The notes under the pieces: model-generated
What the model saw: the letters and a program-made list of their open reading frames with translations, nothing else
Databases searched by the model: none
What the model was told of the DNA's origin: nothing
Virus record (IMG/VR): IMGVR_UViG_3300047489_000321
Span: 1 to 22,002 of that record
Strand: one strand, 5' to 3'
DNA from: a virus
Length of the DNA stretch: 22,002 bases
Program-made: the position numbers and the translations under genes
Shown here: positions 1 through 5,815 of the stretch, in pieces
Layout of the letters: every line of letters starts with the position of its first letter
Numbering within the stretch: position 1 is the stretch's first letter

Positions 1-522
1 GGCCCAATCGGCGTCCCAATCGGCGGCCCAATCGGCGGCCCCAGCAGCGGTGGAGCGGCCTGTGGCATTGGCGGTGGCGGCGGCCCAAGCGGCGGCCTCA
101 GCGGCGTTCCAAGCGGCGGCCCCAGCGGCGTCCCAAGCGGCGTCCCAAGCGGCGTTCCAAGCGGCGTCGAGCCTTTGCGCCTCATCGGCGGTCAACACGG
201 CAGCGCGCCGCACCAGCGCCACAATCGACTCCCACTGCGGGCCGAACGTGTCAGCCAGATCCGCGTCGGTCACCTCGACATGGGCGAGACGTTCACGCAC
301 CTGCGCCCATGTCGTCGCCTTGTCATCGTTCCATCCGGTGCCCCAACCCTGACGGTTGGCAACCTGTTCGATCAGCAATGCGTCACCCGGCTGCGGTTGG
401 CAGCGACGGATCGCACCATGCAGACACATCTGCTGGTCGTCACCCCAGTCGCCTTGCAGCCAGTGTTCACCGTTGGGGCCGAGCAGGTCTAGCAAATCGG
501 CTTCGTTGATCTTGATGTTCAT
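1..522 (-). CDS. Ala/Trp-repeat phage protein, C-terminus beyond the window
   Basis: An open frame runs from an ATG at 520-522 to the left edge without a stop, giving at least 174 residues. I do not recognise a function. The first ~110 residues form an ordinary globular-looking sequence beginning MNIKINEADLLDLLG, rich in Trp and acidic residues. From about residue 118 it becomes a low-complexity run of A-A-W-[D/N] units, written in DNA as tandem GCCGCTTGGRAC-like 12-mers with AAA and EAA variants. Ala/Trp repeat proteins of this kind occur in phage genomes, but I know of no proven role. The start overlaps the ssb stop as TGATG, so the two are probably translationally coupled. It is the most downstream early gene visible. 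Coding strand and frame are secure; function is unknown. Confidence 0.75.
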   Translation of the reverse strand, partial: MNIKINEADLLDLLGPNGEHWLQGDWGDDQQMCLHGAIRRCQPQPGDALLIEQVANRQGWGTGWNDDKATTWAQVRERLAHVEVTDADLADTFGPQWESIVALVRRAAVLTADEAQRLDAAWNAAWDAAWDAAGAAAWNAAEAAAWAAATANATGRSTAAGAADWAADWDADWA

Positions 523-941
523 CAGAACGGCTCCTCGTCCTCGACGGGGCGGCTGGCCTGGACTGTCCTGTTCTGTCCCCCATTGTCCCGTGTGATGCGG
601 TCGACGGTGGCGGTGGCGAACTTCAGCGACGGGCCGAAGTCGTCGACGATCACGTCGAACGCCTTGCGGTTGATGCCGTCCTTGTCGATGTACTCGCTCA
701 TCTCCGGTCGGCCGGTCAGCACGACCCTCATGCCCTTGGCGCAGGAGGCGGCGATGTTCTCAGCGATCTGGCCGAACGCCTTGAAGTTGATGAACGACGT
801 GGCTTCCTGCCATTCGCCGTTGGTCTGCCAGCGGCGGTTGACAGCGATTCCGCCTGCCAGGCTGGCTCGTCCGCCTGCCGTGTAGCGGATGACCGGGTCG
901 GTGGTCAGGTTGCCGGACATGGTGATGGTGGCGTCGCTCAT
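522..941 (-). CDS. ssb: Single-stranded DNA-binding protein
   Basis: This 139-residue protein has the bacterial SSB layout. An OB fold spans about residues 4-110 (GNLTTDPVIRY, FINFKAFGQIAENIA, GMRVVLTGRPEM). A short Gln/Asn-containing linker follows, then an acidic tip ending EDEEPF, which matches the partner-binding DDDIPF tail of SSB. It would coat single-stranded DNA in phage replication and recombination and recruit partner enzymes. The ATG at 939-941 is chosen because the OB fold begins there and AAGGAG lies about 12 bases upstream. The frame stays open to 1268 only because the upstream pentamer repeat has few stops, and that extension has no SSB character. It lies in the early operon with an annealase-like gene and overlaps the next gene as TGATG. 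Confidence 0.93.
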   Translation of the reverse strand: MSDATITMSGNLTTDPVIRYTAGGRASLAGGIAVNRRWQTNGEWQEATSFINFKAFGQIAENIAASCAKGMRVVLTGRPEMSEYIDKDGINRKAFDVIVDDFGPSLKFATATVDRITRDNGGQNRTVQASRPVEDEEPF

Positions 942-1278
942 TTTTGTGTGTGTGCTCCTTGTGTTGATCTGACGTTCCATTGCTGCCGTGCCGTGCCGCG
1001 CCCTGCCGAGCCCTGCCGGGCCCTGCCGAGCCATGCCAGTGCTGCCGTGCCTTGCCGCGCCACGCCGAGCCCGGCCAAGCCCTGCCGCGCCCCTGCTGCC
1101 GTGCCTAACCGTGCCTGGCCGAGCCTGGCCTAGCCGAGCCCTGCCTGGCCTAACCATTGCTGCCGTGCCGTGCCATGTCTTTGCTGCCGAGCCAAGCCTC
1201 GCCATGCCACGCCAAGCCTTGCCTCGCCAAGCCACGCCACGCCGGTGCTGCCACGCCGGTGCTGCCATGTCAGGCCGA
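942..1278. repeat. GCCNN pentamer array punctuated by TGCT
   Basis: The region between ssb and the gene before it is almost entirely a pentanucleotide array. Read on the plus strand it is TGCT(GCCNN)n. TGCT sits at 981, 1040, 1094, 1158, 1182, 1246 and 1260, and the runs between them hold 11, 10, 12, 4, 12 and 2 pentamers; the last stretch enters the end of the upstream gene. GCC is nearly invariant (exceptions ACC twice and GTC twice), while the two following bases take 15 of the 16 possible dinucleotides (CA is not seen). A 21-base start (ccattgctgccgtgccgtgcc) recurs at 977 and 1154. Bases 942-976 are ordinary and carry the ssb ribosome-binding site. I see no convincing gene in it. The minus-strand transcript would read NNGGC repeats with AGCA separators. 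Confidence 0.9.
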
Positions 1279-1716
1279 CTCGTCCAGTTCGTCGAACAGA
1301 TTGTCGAGTTCGATCTGAACAGTGCGACGGATGTCGGCGACGCTCAACAGCACTGAATGCTTCTTGACCCACGATCTGATGGTTCGAGTGATCTCGTCCA
1401 ACAGTTCGTCTTTCTTCTCACTGATGATGACGGTGGTGGGGCGGTAGACGCCGACACCGTCCGACGGGACGTGCGAAAACGCCCGAATGGTCACCGTCTT
1501 CATCGGCTCGGCGTGACTGGTCACAGCCACCGTGACCCGCCGGATGTAGTAGCGGGCCTGATCGAGCCGGTAGCGGTTCGATGCAACAGTGTCGTCCCAC
1601 TCGAACTGGCTGTGGAGCGCCGTGTCGGGGTTCTTAGCGTACTCAAGAACCTCAACGGGAGTGAGTCTGCCCAGCTGTTCGTTGAGACGGAACAGTTCGT
1701 CCTGCCAGGTCGTCAT
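1270..1716 (-). CDS. Conserved-looking phage early protein, unknown function
   Basis: The product is 148 residues, soluble and charged, with no signal peptide or membrane segment. Visible blocks are LHSQFEWDDTVASNRYRLDQAR in the first half and a basic helix, RSWVKKHSVLLSVADIRRTV, near the end. Proteins with the F-E-W-D-D...YRLxQAR pattern occur in actinophage early regions, but I cannot assign a function. The ATG at 1714-1716 overlaps the preceding stop as TGATG, like several junctions in this operon; a GTG at 1717-1719 would add one residue. The gene lies between the RAMP-like gene and the pentamer array, and its last codons already contain GCCNN units. Its position suggests a part in recombination or replication, by inference only. 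Confidence 0.75.
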   Translation of the reverse strand: MTTWQDELFRLNEQLGRLTPVEVLEYAKNPDTALHSQFEWDDTVASNRYRLDQARYYIRRVTVAVTSHAEPMKTVTIRAFSHVPSDGVGVYRPTTVIISEKKDELLDEITRTIRSWVKKHSVLLSVADIRRTVQIELDNLFDELDESA

Positions 1717-2324
1717 CACTCAACCGCCGCAAAGGTTCCGTACGTGCCGGTCGCGGACTGCTTCGATGCCGGTCGCCATTCACCCACGCCGCCGATGCCC
1801 GCTGCATCAACGAGTGCGACCAACGAGTTCAGGTCGATCTGACCGTTGATGGTCTGGATGATCAGTTCTGCGCTCCACGGCCAATACTCAGCCCGGTAGC
1901 GCAGGTCGGCGACACCGGTCGCGTTGCGAACCGTGTCCTCACGCATCCGCACCGTTCCGTACTCGATGGGCACCAGCTGGTCGACGCCGTTGCCGATGAC
2001 AGTGATGACCTGGCGAAGCTTGGTCATCTGTACGCCGTCGAACAGCCGACCTGCGTGAACGATTGCGGCCTTGAACCCTGTTGCGGGAAAGCCATCCCGT
2101 CCGTCGGGCAGGCGGTACTTTGACGCCTCGTACAACGTTTCCGGGTCCTTCGGCGCCTTCTTCATGCGCGCCGTGGTCTGCTGGGCAGCCAGCATCATTT
2201 CCTTGGCCTTCTCGGACCAGCGGTTGACGATCAGCGGAGCGGTGCCTTCGATCCTGATGGCGTAGTTGACGCGCTCAAGTCTCTGCAGACTGATAGTCGG
2301 TTGTGTTGCTTCTGTGGTTTTCAC
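1716..2324 (-). CDS. Phage recombination-region protein, possibly RAMP (Cas7)-like
   Basis: The product is 202 residues. It contains GTAPLIVNRWSEKAKEMM at about 27-44, GFPATGFKAAIVHA at 78-91, and a glycine-rich end with GIGGVGEWRP near 176-185 followed by GTYGTF. Similar proteins accompany SSB and annealase genes in phages. The order of a beta-strand 'PLI' start, an FP-x(3)-FK-x-A helix and a terminal G-rich loop recalls the RAMP fold of Cas7-type RNA-binding proteins, but this is my inference from motif shape. The GTG at 2322-2324 is preferred because GGAGG lies 6 bases before it; a TTG four codons upstream has no such signal. It lies 29 bases downstream of the annealase candidate and overlaps the next gene as TGATG. 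Confidence 0.78.
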   Translation of the reverse strand: MKTTEATQPTISLQRLERVNYAIRIEGTAPLIVNRWSEKAKEMMLAAQQTTARMKKAPKDPETLYEASKYRLPDGRDGFPATGFKAAIVHAGRLFDGVQMTKLRQVITVIGNGVDQLVPIEYGTVRMREDTVRNATGVADLRYRAEYWPWSAELIIQTINGQIDLNSLVALVDAAGIGGVGEWRPASKQSATGTYGTFAAVE

Positions 2325-2353
2325 TGTTTCCTCCAAACAGTTTTGGGCTTTGC

Positions 2354-2980
2354 TTACGCAGCCACTTGGTTGTTGAGAACGTTGCGGACGAGGTCGGCGA
2401 AGTCGGGTGCCTCGAGGAACGAGGCGATGCCGATGCGGCGCCCGTGCTGTTCGGCCAGCGCACGCAGCTCGGCCTTCACGGCTTCGGGCGCGTTCTTGCA
2501 GTCGTCGAGCAGCTGGGCGGCGATGTCGTCGTCACGCTTGCGGCTGCTGCGCGCGTTGATAGTTGGGGCGACCGGCTCGGCATCGACGGCCTTCGACCAC
2601 AACTTGGTGCCGATGCCAAACCGCATCGCACCGTTGCGGATCATGTCGCCGACCAGTTCCTTCTCCGGGTCCGACTTGCGGGCCTCGCAGGTGCCGACAC
2701 ACATGATCGACTTGCCGCAGACGATCAGCCGGCCCCACATGACGAAGCGTGCGCCGTCCTTGACGATGACGGGTCCGCCGGTCGCCGGGTCGATCGCTGC
2801 CGGTTCCCACGTCCACAGCGGGTCGGCGTCGATCAGCGCCAGGGTGACTTCGGCGTGGCCCATGTAGAGCAGGTTCGCTCCGCCCTTGGGCAGGGTGGCG
2901 AGCGTTGACGGGTCGGGTTGGGCGTGTCGGGCTGGGATGGCCCTCAGCCGGTCCTCAGCGGTTGCTGGGTTGTTTGCCAT
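2354..2980 (-). CDS. Rad52/Sak-like single-strand annealing protein candidate
   Basis: The product is 208 residues. The N-terminal half has LPKGGANLLYMGHAEVTLAL followed by W-x-W-E-P, a glycine-bearing strand region (ARFVMWGRLIV), and an acidic-to-basic helix, GDMIRNGAMRFGIGTKLW, at 101-118. That helix matches the 'E...A..NAAMRFGIG..LW' signature of Rad52-like phage annealases (Sak type) as I know them. A charged, probably flexible tail follows. Such proteins anneal complementary single strands coated by SSB, which fits ssb four genes downstream. The ATG at 2978-2980 has GGAGG 7 bases upstream. I see no partner exonuclease in the window. An Erf or other annealase family is the alternative, so the general role is more secure than the family name. 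Confidence 0.65.
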   Translation of the reverse strand: MANNPATAEDRLRAIPARHAQPDPSTLATLPKGGANLLYMGHAEVTLALIDADPLWTWEPAAIDPATGGPVIVKDGARFVMWGRLIVCGKSIMCVGTCEARKSDPEKELVGDMIRNGAMRFGIGTKLWSKAVDAEPVAPTINARSSRKRDDDIAAQLLDDCKNAPEAVKAELRALAEQHGRRIGIASFLEAPDFADLVRNVLNNQVAA

Positions 2981-3119
2981 TGTTGTCCTCCAGGTTGAAT
3001 GGCGTCGGGTAACGGGTGATGCCTCGGGCGATGTCTCGCTGGTCGAGGCGGCGGTGTGCGGCGAGCAGGATCTGCTCGAGGTCACGCAGATCGGCGGCGG
3101 TGGAACGGTTCAAAGGCAC
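2955..3119 (-). CDS. Small hypothetical early protein (about 54 aa)
   Basis: A short frame encodes a helical, charged peptide with the core TAADLRDLEQILLAAHRRL and a tail containing TRYPTPFNLEDNN. I do not recognise it. The GTG at 3117-3119 is used here. A TTG at 3111-3113 would overlap the preceding stop as TTGA and could be the coupled start instead. Neither has a clear ribosome-binding site. It overlaps the start of the annealase candidate by 26 bases, and its last codons contain that gene's GGAGG. It is included because it fills what would otherwise be a gap in a tightly packed operon. Confidence 0.45.
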   Translation of the reverse strand: MPLNRSTAADLRDLEQILLAAHRRLDQRDIARGITRYPTPFNLEDNNGKQPSNR

Positions 3120-3325
3120 CTCGGCTTGACCGGACACCAGTAGGGGCTGCGTTCGAGTTCGGCGCACACCACACAGCTCGTCGGTGCCATGTCGGACGTC
3201 AACGGGTGCTTGCTGACATCGAGGCTGCACAGGCTGATGGAGTCGTATTCGCAGCAGACGACATGCACCAGGTTGGGGTCGGTCGGCTCCGGGCGACTGT
3301 TCAGCGTTGACGGGTGGCCAGTCAC
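3110..3325 (-). CDS. Small Cys-rich protein, possible zinc binding
   Basis: The product is 71 residues with clustered cysteines: VVCCEYDSISLCSLDV, then TSCVVCAELE and YWCPVKPRC. The CxxC pair and the further Cys residues could hold a zinc ion, which is common in small phage regulatory or adaptor proteins; I assign no specific function. The GTG at 3323-3325 overlaps the stop of the winged-helix gene as GTGA, the pattern used throughout this operon. A longer start at 3364 would overlap that gene by 43 bases and is less likely. Confidence 0.6.
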   Translation of the reverse strand: MTGHPSTLNSRPEPTDPNLVHVVCCEYDSISLCSLDVSKHPLTSDMAPTSCVVCAELERSPYWCPVKPRCL

Positions 3326-3723
3326 GCGGCCACCGTCTGTCGGCCGGATTTGGTGATCTGCCATTTGATGCAGCGGGTGCCGGTGTCGGACAGTCCTTTG
3401 CGGCCCGAGTCGGCAACCAACCCGAGCCGCACCAGCTCGCCACGCCGCACACCGATCGAGGTTTGTTTGATCGGCAGCTCGAGAACGACGCGGTGTTCGG
3501 TGCGGACCTTGTCGACGGTCTGGCGGCTGGCAGCCTCGATCGACGTGTCAGGGTCGGTGTGGCGTGCTTGGGCGAGTTCTGTGACCAGGGTGCGTTGCAC
3601 GAACTGGTGGGTGCGGCCACCGTCGGGCCGGTCGGTTTCGACACGCACCATCGGCCCGTACTGTCGTTCGGGCACCATGTACCAGATCCGGTTGGAGCCC
3701 CAGATGCGAACAGCGGCCGGCAT
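3322..3723 (-). CDS. Winged-helix DNA-binding-like early protein
   Basis: The product is 133 residues. An N-terminal strand-rich part (RIWGSNRIWYMVPER) is followed by DPDTSIEAA at 57-65, a motif seen at the start of small phage winged-helix proteins. The second half reads as helix, recognition helix and wing: VLELPIKQTSIGVRRGELVRLGLV, then DTGTRCIKWQITKSG. This would bind DNA, probably as an early regulator or replication accessory; the target is unknown. Its start overlaps the previous stop as TGATG and its stop overlaps the next start as GTGA. The HTH assignment is by pattern only. Confidence 0.7.
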   Translation of the reverse strand: MPAAVRIWGSNRIWYMVPERQYGPMVRVETDRPDGGRTHQFVQRTLVTELAQARHTDPDTSIEAASRQTVDKVRTEHRVVLELPIKQTSIGVRRGELVRLGLVADSGRKGLSDTGTRCIKWQITKSGRQTVAA

Positions 3724-3803
3724 CAGTTCACCAGCCCGTTAAACAGCAGGACGATGACCGACACGGTGGCGGCACCGATCCACATTCCCCACAGCACGTT
3801 CAT
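3723..3803 (-). CDS. 26-residue single-span membrane peptide
   Basis: The frame begins ATG at 3801-3803 and encodes MNVLWGMWIGAATVSVIVLL followed by FNGLVN. Nearly the whole peptide is one hydrophobic transmembrane helix. Start and stop both overlap neighbours (ATGA upstream, TGATG downstream), and GGTGG lies a few bases before the start. It is short enough that chance cannot be excluded, but the two overlaps and the hydrophobic profile argue for a real gene. Its role is unknown. Confidence 0.5.
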   Translation of the reverse strand: MNVLWGMWIGAATVSVIVLLFNGLVN

Positions 3804-3922
3804 CGGCCACCGCCGGTGAGGCCGGCCCACAGCAAGGTGAGTGCTTGGTTGATGGTGATGGCGGGTTGAACCGCGTTCCGCAGCATTTGTGCGGTCGCTT
3901 CGGTGGACACGATGCGGATCAT
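3800..3922 (-). CDS. 40-residue hypothetical early protein
   Basis: The frame encodes a peptide starting MIRIVSTEATAQMLRNAVQP and ending in a moderately hydrophobic helix, INQALTLLWAGLTGGGR. No family is recognised. It could be a membrane-associated peptide. The ATG overlaps the previous stop as ATGA, and its stop overlaps the next ATG in the same way, so coupling on both sides is its main support. Confidence 0.5.
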   Translation of the reverse strand: MIRIVSTEATAQMLRNAVQPAITINQALTLLWAGLTGGGR

Positions 3923-4290
3923 GGGGTGACCCATCGGACGACGTTGTCGGCTGCGGTGGCGGCGGTGATGTCGACCCAGCTGGTGAGTTGCAGGTAGCCG
4001 GGTTCGCCGTCGACCTCAAGGTGGCCTCGGGTGCGGTAGTGGTGGGCGGCGAACAGTGCGTCGATGATCACTGGCACCATGCCTTCGAGGAACTGTGCGT
4101 CCTGTTTGACGACCGAGGACCGGTCGTGGCGTGCGAAGTCGATGACGGCGTCGAGTGCGTATTCGATCTCGTCGAGGGTGCAGCGGCGAGGTCCGGCAGG
4201 GACCGGGGAGGCACTCCCGGTCCCTGCCTCGTCGACGGCGGCGGCATCACCTGTCGTGCGGACGGTGGCGGCGAACTCGTCGGCGGTCAC
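3919..4290 (-). CDS. Hypothetical early protein (123 aa)
   Basis: The product is acidic and soluble. An Ala/Gly/Pro-rich N-terminal stretch (about 1-35) precedes a helical domain, CTLDEIEYALDAVIDFARHDRS, then FLEGMVPVIIDALFAAHHYRTRG and a C-terminal strand segment, PGYLQLTSWVDITAA. I do not recognise the family. The GTG at 4288-4290 overlaps the previous stop as GTGA, and its own stop overlaps the next start as ATGA. Its N-terminal MTADEF is shared with the small frame at 5688-5855, possibly by chance. Confidence 0.65.
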   Translation of the reverse strand: MTADEFAATVRTTGDAAAVDEAGTGSASPVPAGPRRCTLDEIEYALDAVIDFARHDRSSVVKQDAQFLEGMVPVIIDALFAAHHYRTRGHLEVDGEPGYLQLTSWVDITAATAADNVVRWVTP

Positions 4291-4460
4291 AGCGCACCTC
4301 GCCTGCGGATCGGCTCGACGTACAGGTCTCGGTACAGGTCGCAGGTTTCGACAGCGATGCGTGCCAAGTCAAGTGCCTTGCGCAGATCGGTCCATGTGGG
4401 CTGATGCGTCATGTACTCGACGACCTCGTGCGCAACCCAGTTGACGCATGAGCGGGGCAT
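4287..4460 (-). CDS. Small hypothetical early protein (57 aa)
   Basis: The peptide begins MPRSCVNWVAHEVVEYMT and continues as amphipathic helix (WTDLRKALDLARIAVETC) to a basic C-terminus, EPIRRRGAL. No family is recognised. The ATG at 4458-4460 overlaps the previous stop as TGATG and is preferred over a GTG ten codons upstream. The stop overlaps the next gene as GTGA. Confidence 0.55.
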   Translation of the reverse strand: MPRSCVNWVAHEVVEYMTHQPTWTDLRKALDLARIAVETCDLYRDLYVEPIRRRGAL

Positions 4461-4552
4461 CACGCCACCGCCCAGATGATGAGCGTCCACAGGGCAGCCG
4501 AGATCGGCAGCGACCAGCGCAGGCAGGTGATCATGTCGGTGTCTCGCTGCAT
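4460..4552 (-). CDS. 30-residue single-span membrane peptide
   Basis: The frame encodes MQRDTDMITCLRW followed by a hydrophobic helix, SLPISAALWTLIIWAVA, that reaches the C-terminus. It starts two bases after the stop of the lysozyme-like gene and its stop overlaps the next start as TGATG. No ribosome-binding site is visible, so expression would depend on coupling. It is one of three single-span small proteins in this operon. The function is unknown. Confidence 0.42.
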   Translation of the reverse strand: MQRDTDMITCLRWSLPISAALWTLIIWAVA

Positions 4553-4554
4553 GG

Positions 4555-4938
4555 TCACAGCGCCCACGGCTGGTAGCAGGAACGGCCGGCGCCTCGCCAG
4601 AACGAGCAGAGCAGCGCGGCGGCTTGGACGTTGGTGGCGGGGTCTTTGAGTGCGTCGATGGTGATGGTGCGGCCCATCTTGCGAGTCAGGTAGGCCAGGT
4701 TGATGTCGTTGATCTGCAGGAGGCCGGTGTCTCGGGTGCGGCTGCGGACGTGCGGCGTGCAACGGCTCTCACGGAACATGTAGCGGGACATGCGGCTCAC
4801 ATCCCAGCCTCGGCGGGGTGCGTGTTCGATGAGGAGCTGCTCGAACTGGCGGCAGCGGCCTGTGGTGGCGTCGGCGTGCCCAGCGGGTGCGACGGTGCCG
4901 GCCCACAGTGCGAGGGTGAGAACGATGCGGCGTTTCAT
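4555..4938 (-). CDS. Secreted lysozyme-like / transglycosylase protein in the early operon
   Basis: The product is 127 residues. A signal peptide is clear: MKRRIVLTLALWAGTVAPAG with a likely cut after HADA (about residue 24). The mature part looks like a small lysozyme-fold domain. A Glu in FRESRC (E57) sits where the catalytic Glu of SLT-type enzymes lies, followed by DTGLLQIND (70-78) and a helix with NVQAAALL (103-110). Four Cys (29, 60, 111, 121) could form two disulfides outside the membrane. The activity would be cleavage of peptidoglycan glycan strands. It is in the early operon, not beside the endolysin, so entry-related or exclusion roles are as likely as lysis. The ATG overlaps the previous stop as ATGA. 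Confidence 0.75.
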   Translation of the reverse strand: MKRRIVLTLALWAGTVAPAGHADATTGRCRQFEQLLIEHAPRRGWDVSRMSRYMFRESRCTPHVRSRTRDTGLLQINDINLAYLTRKMGRTITIDALKDPATNVQAAALLCSFWRGAGRSCYQPWAL

Positions 4939-5102
4939 CGGAACATGCGCTCCAGGCCGGCGGCGATGCGGGCGTCGAGGCGTTCGTCGACTCGGTCGAA
5001 CCAGTCGCTGATCCGTTGTGAGCCCTCGATGATGATGGTGACGGCGCAGAGGAAGAACAGCGGCGAGAACAGGATGAAGACGCCGAGGATGGTGTCGCTC
5101 AT
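4935..5102 (-). CDS. 55-residue single-span membrane protein
   Basis: An N-terminal hydrophobic segment (LGVFILFSPLFFLCAVTIII, about residues 6-25) is followed by a charged amphipathic tail, QRISDWFDRVDERLDARIAAG, likely on the cytoplasmic side. No family is recognised. ATG 5100-5102 overlaps the stop of the HTH gene as ATGA, and its own stop overlaps the start of the lysozyme-like gene. Being sandwiched between them suggests it works with the secreted enzyme at the envelope, by inference only. Confidence 0.65.
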   Translation of the reverse strand: MSDTILGVFILFSPLFFLCAVTIIIEGSQRISDWFDRVDERLDARIAAGLERMFR

Positions 5103-5344
5103 GCTGCGACCTCGTTGATGTAGCGGTCGATGGCGACGCGGGAGAACCGCCAGCGGTGGTTCGGTTCGGTCGGGTCGATCGGGCGGAGAATGCCCTTGTC
5201 GACCAGGTCGATGACGAGGGCCCGCTTTGGCTTGCCCTTCTTCGCTCCACGGCTGTACTCGAGGCGGAGGTACTCGGCAACTTCGGTGACGGTCATCACC
5301 GGCCGGGGCAACAGCTCCGCCGCTGTCTGCTTCGGTTGGTTCAT
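5099..5344 (-). CDS. Excisionase/MerR-like helix-turn-helix protein
   Basis: The product is 81 residues. MTVTEVAEYLRL (about 17-28) is a typical first helix-turn-helix of excisionase/MerR-like domains. It is followed by a basic loop, then ALVIDLVDKGILRPI and HRWRFSRVAIDRYINEV, the wing and last helix of this fold. As first gene of the early operon, divergent from the repressor candidate, it could be the recombination directionality factor (Xis), a Cro-like regulator, or both. The ATG at 5342-5344 has no ribosome-binding site; a promoter eight bases upstream suggests a leaderless mRNA. Confidence 0.75.
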   Translation of the reverse strand: MNQPKQTAAELLPRPVMTVTEVAEYLRLEYSRGAKKGKPKRALVIDLVDKGILRPIDPTEPNHRWRFSRVAIDRYINEVAA

Positions 5345-5381
5345 GACCCGAGATACAAGCCGATGTTGTTTCGTCTGTCAA
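5345..5381 (-). promoter_or_regulatory. Early leftward promoter, probably leaderless
   Basis: Read on the minus strand, a perfect -35 TTGACA (5376-5381) is followed after 17 bases by TTGTAT (5353-5358), a moderate -10. Only 8 bases separate the -10 from the ATG at 5344, so transcription should start at or next to the start codon. The absence of a ribosome-binding site agrees with a leaderless message, which actinobacteria use widely. It drives the whole early operon. Confidence 0.65.
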
Positions 5382-5449
5382 GCCTTTCGCGTAAAACCCT
5401 TGTACAGGTGGCTCCTACGCGTCGACGGTGCGGGAAGTAGGCTGATGGC

Positions 5450-5815
5450 GTGCGGATGGAGGACTTGCCGTTGCGTGGCGACGCGTTGCGTGCCCGGTTG
5501 AAACAACTGGGCATGACACAGACCGACCTCGCTGACGCGTTGGGGATCCGCCCGCAATCGGTGCAGCATTGGGTGGCCGGCCGGACCGGACCGAACTCGC
5601 ATCTGCTGCCGAAGGTGATTGAGGCGTTGCAGTTGGAGCTTGAAACGTCACCGGTTGATCAACGGTTGACGGAGCTCGGTGACGAGGTCAGCCGACTTCG
5701 CGATTTGGTAACGGCGTTGGCTGAACGGGTTGACCGACTATCAGACCAGCGGACGGGTGCGAACGAAGACGTTCCCGCCATTCGGCCTGCGAAAGCTTCA
5801 CGTCGATTGAAGTGA
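5450..5815 (+). CDS. XRE-type HTH protein, immunity repressor candidate
   Basis: The product is 121 residues. An XRE helix-turn-helix occupies about 10-62 (ALRARLKQLGMTQTDLADAL, then RPQSVQHWVAGRT). A heptad-patterned segment (LTELGDEVSRLRDLVTAL, about 73-97) looks like a dimerising coiled coil, and a basic tail ends the protein. There is no peptidase domain, so it lacks the CI-type RecA-stimulated self-cleavage module. It is the only well-supported plus-strand gene and is divergent from the early operon, the usual place for a lysogeny repressor acting on the early promoter. The start is GTG at 5450 or ATG at 5456; neither has a strong ribosome-binding site. Confidence 0.75.
   Translation: MRMEDLPLRGDALRARLKQLGMTQTDLADALGIRPQSVQHWVAGRTGPNSHLLPKVIEALQLELETSPVDQRLTELGDEVSRLRDLVTALAERVDRLSDQRTGANEDVPAIRPAKASRRLK

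Noticed and set aside
942-1268. N-terminal extension of SSB through the pentamer repeat
   Set aside because: The extension is only translated repeat (Arg/Gly/Trp/Ala-rich). The OB fold starts at 941 with a ribosome-binding site, and the long open frame follows from the scarcity of stops in NNGGC repeats.
977-1278. CRISPR array
   Set aside because: The unit is 5 bases with no spacer-sized gaps, and no Cas genes are nearby. The RAMP-like resemblance at 1716-2324 is not evidence for CRISPR.
2980-3085. Upstream start for the annealase candidate
   Set aside because: The added residues are Ser/Thr/Arg-rich shadow sequence, and the ATG at 2980 has GGAGG.
4555-5280. Long version of the lysozyme-like protein
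   Set aside because: The extra N-terminus is a shadow of two real upstream genes. The signal peptide at 4938 and the ATGA overlap define the start.
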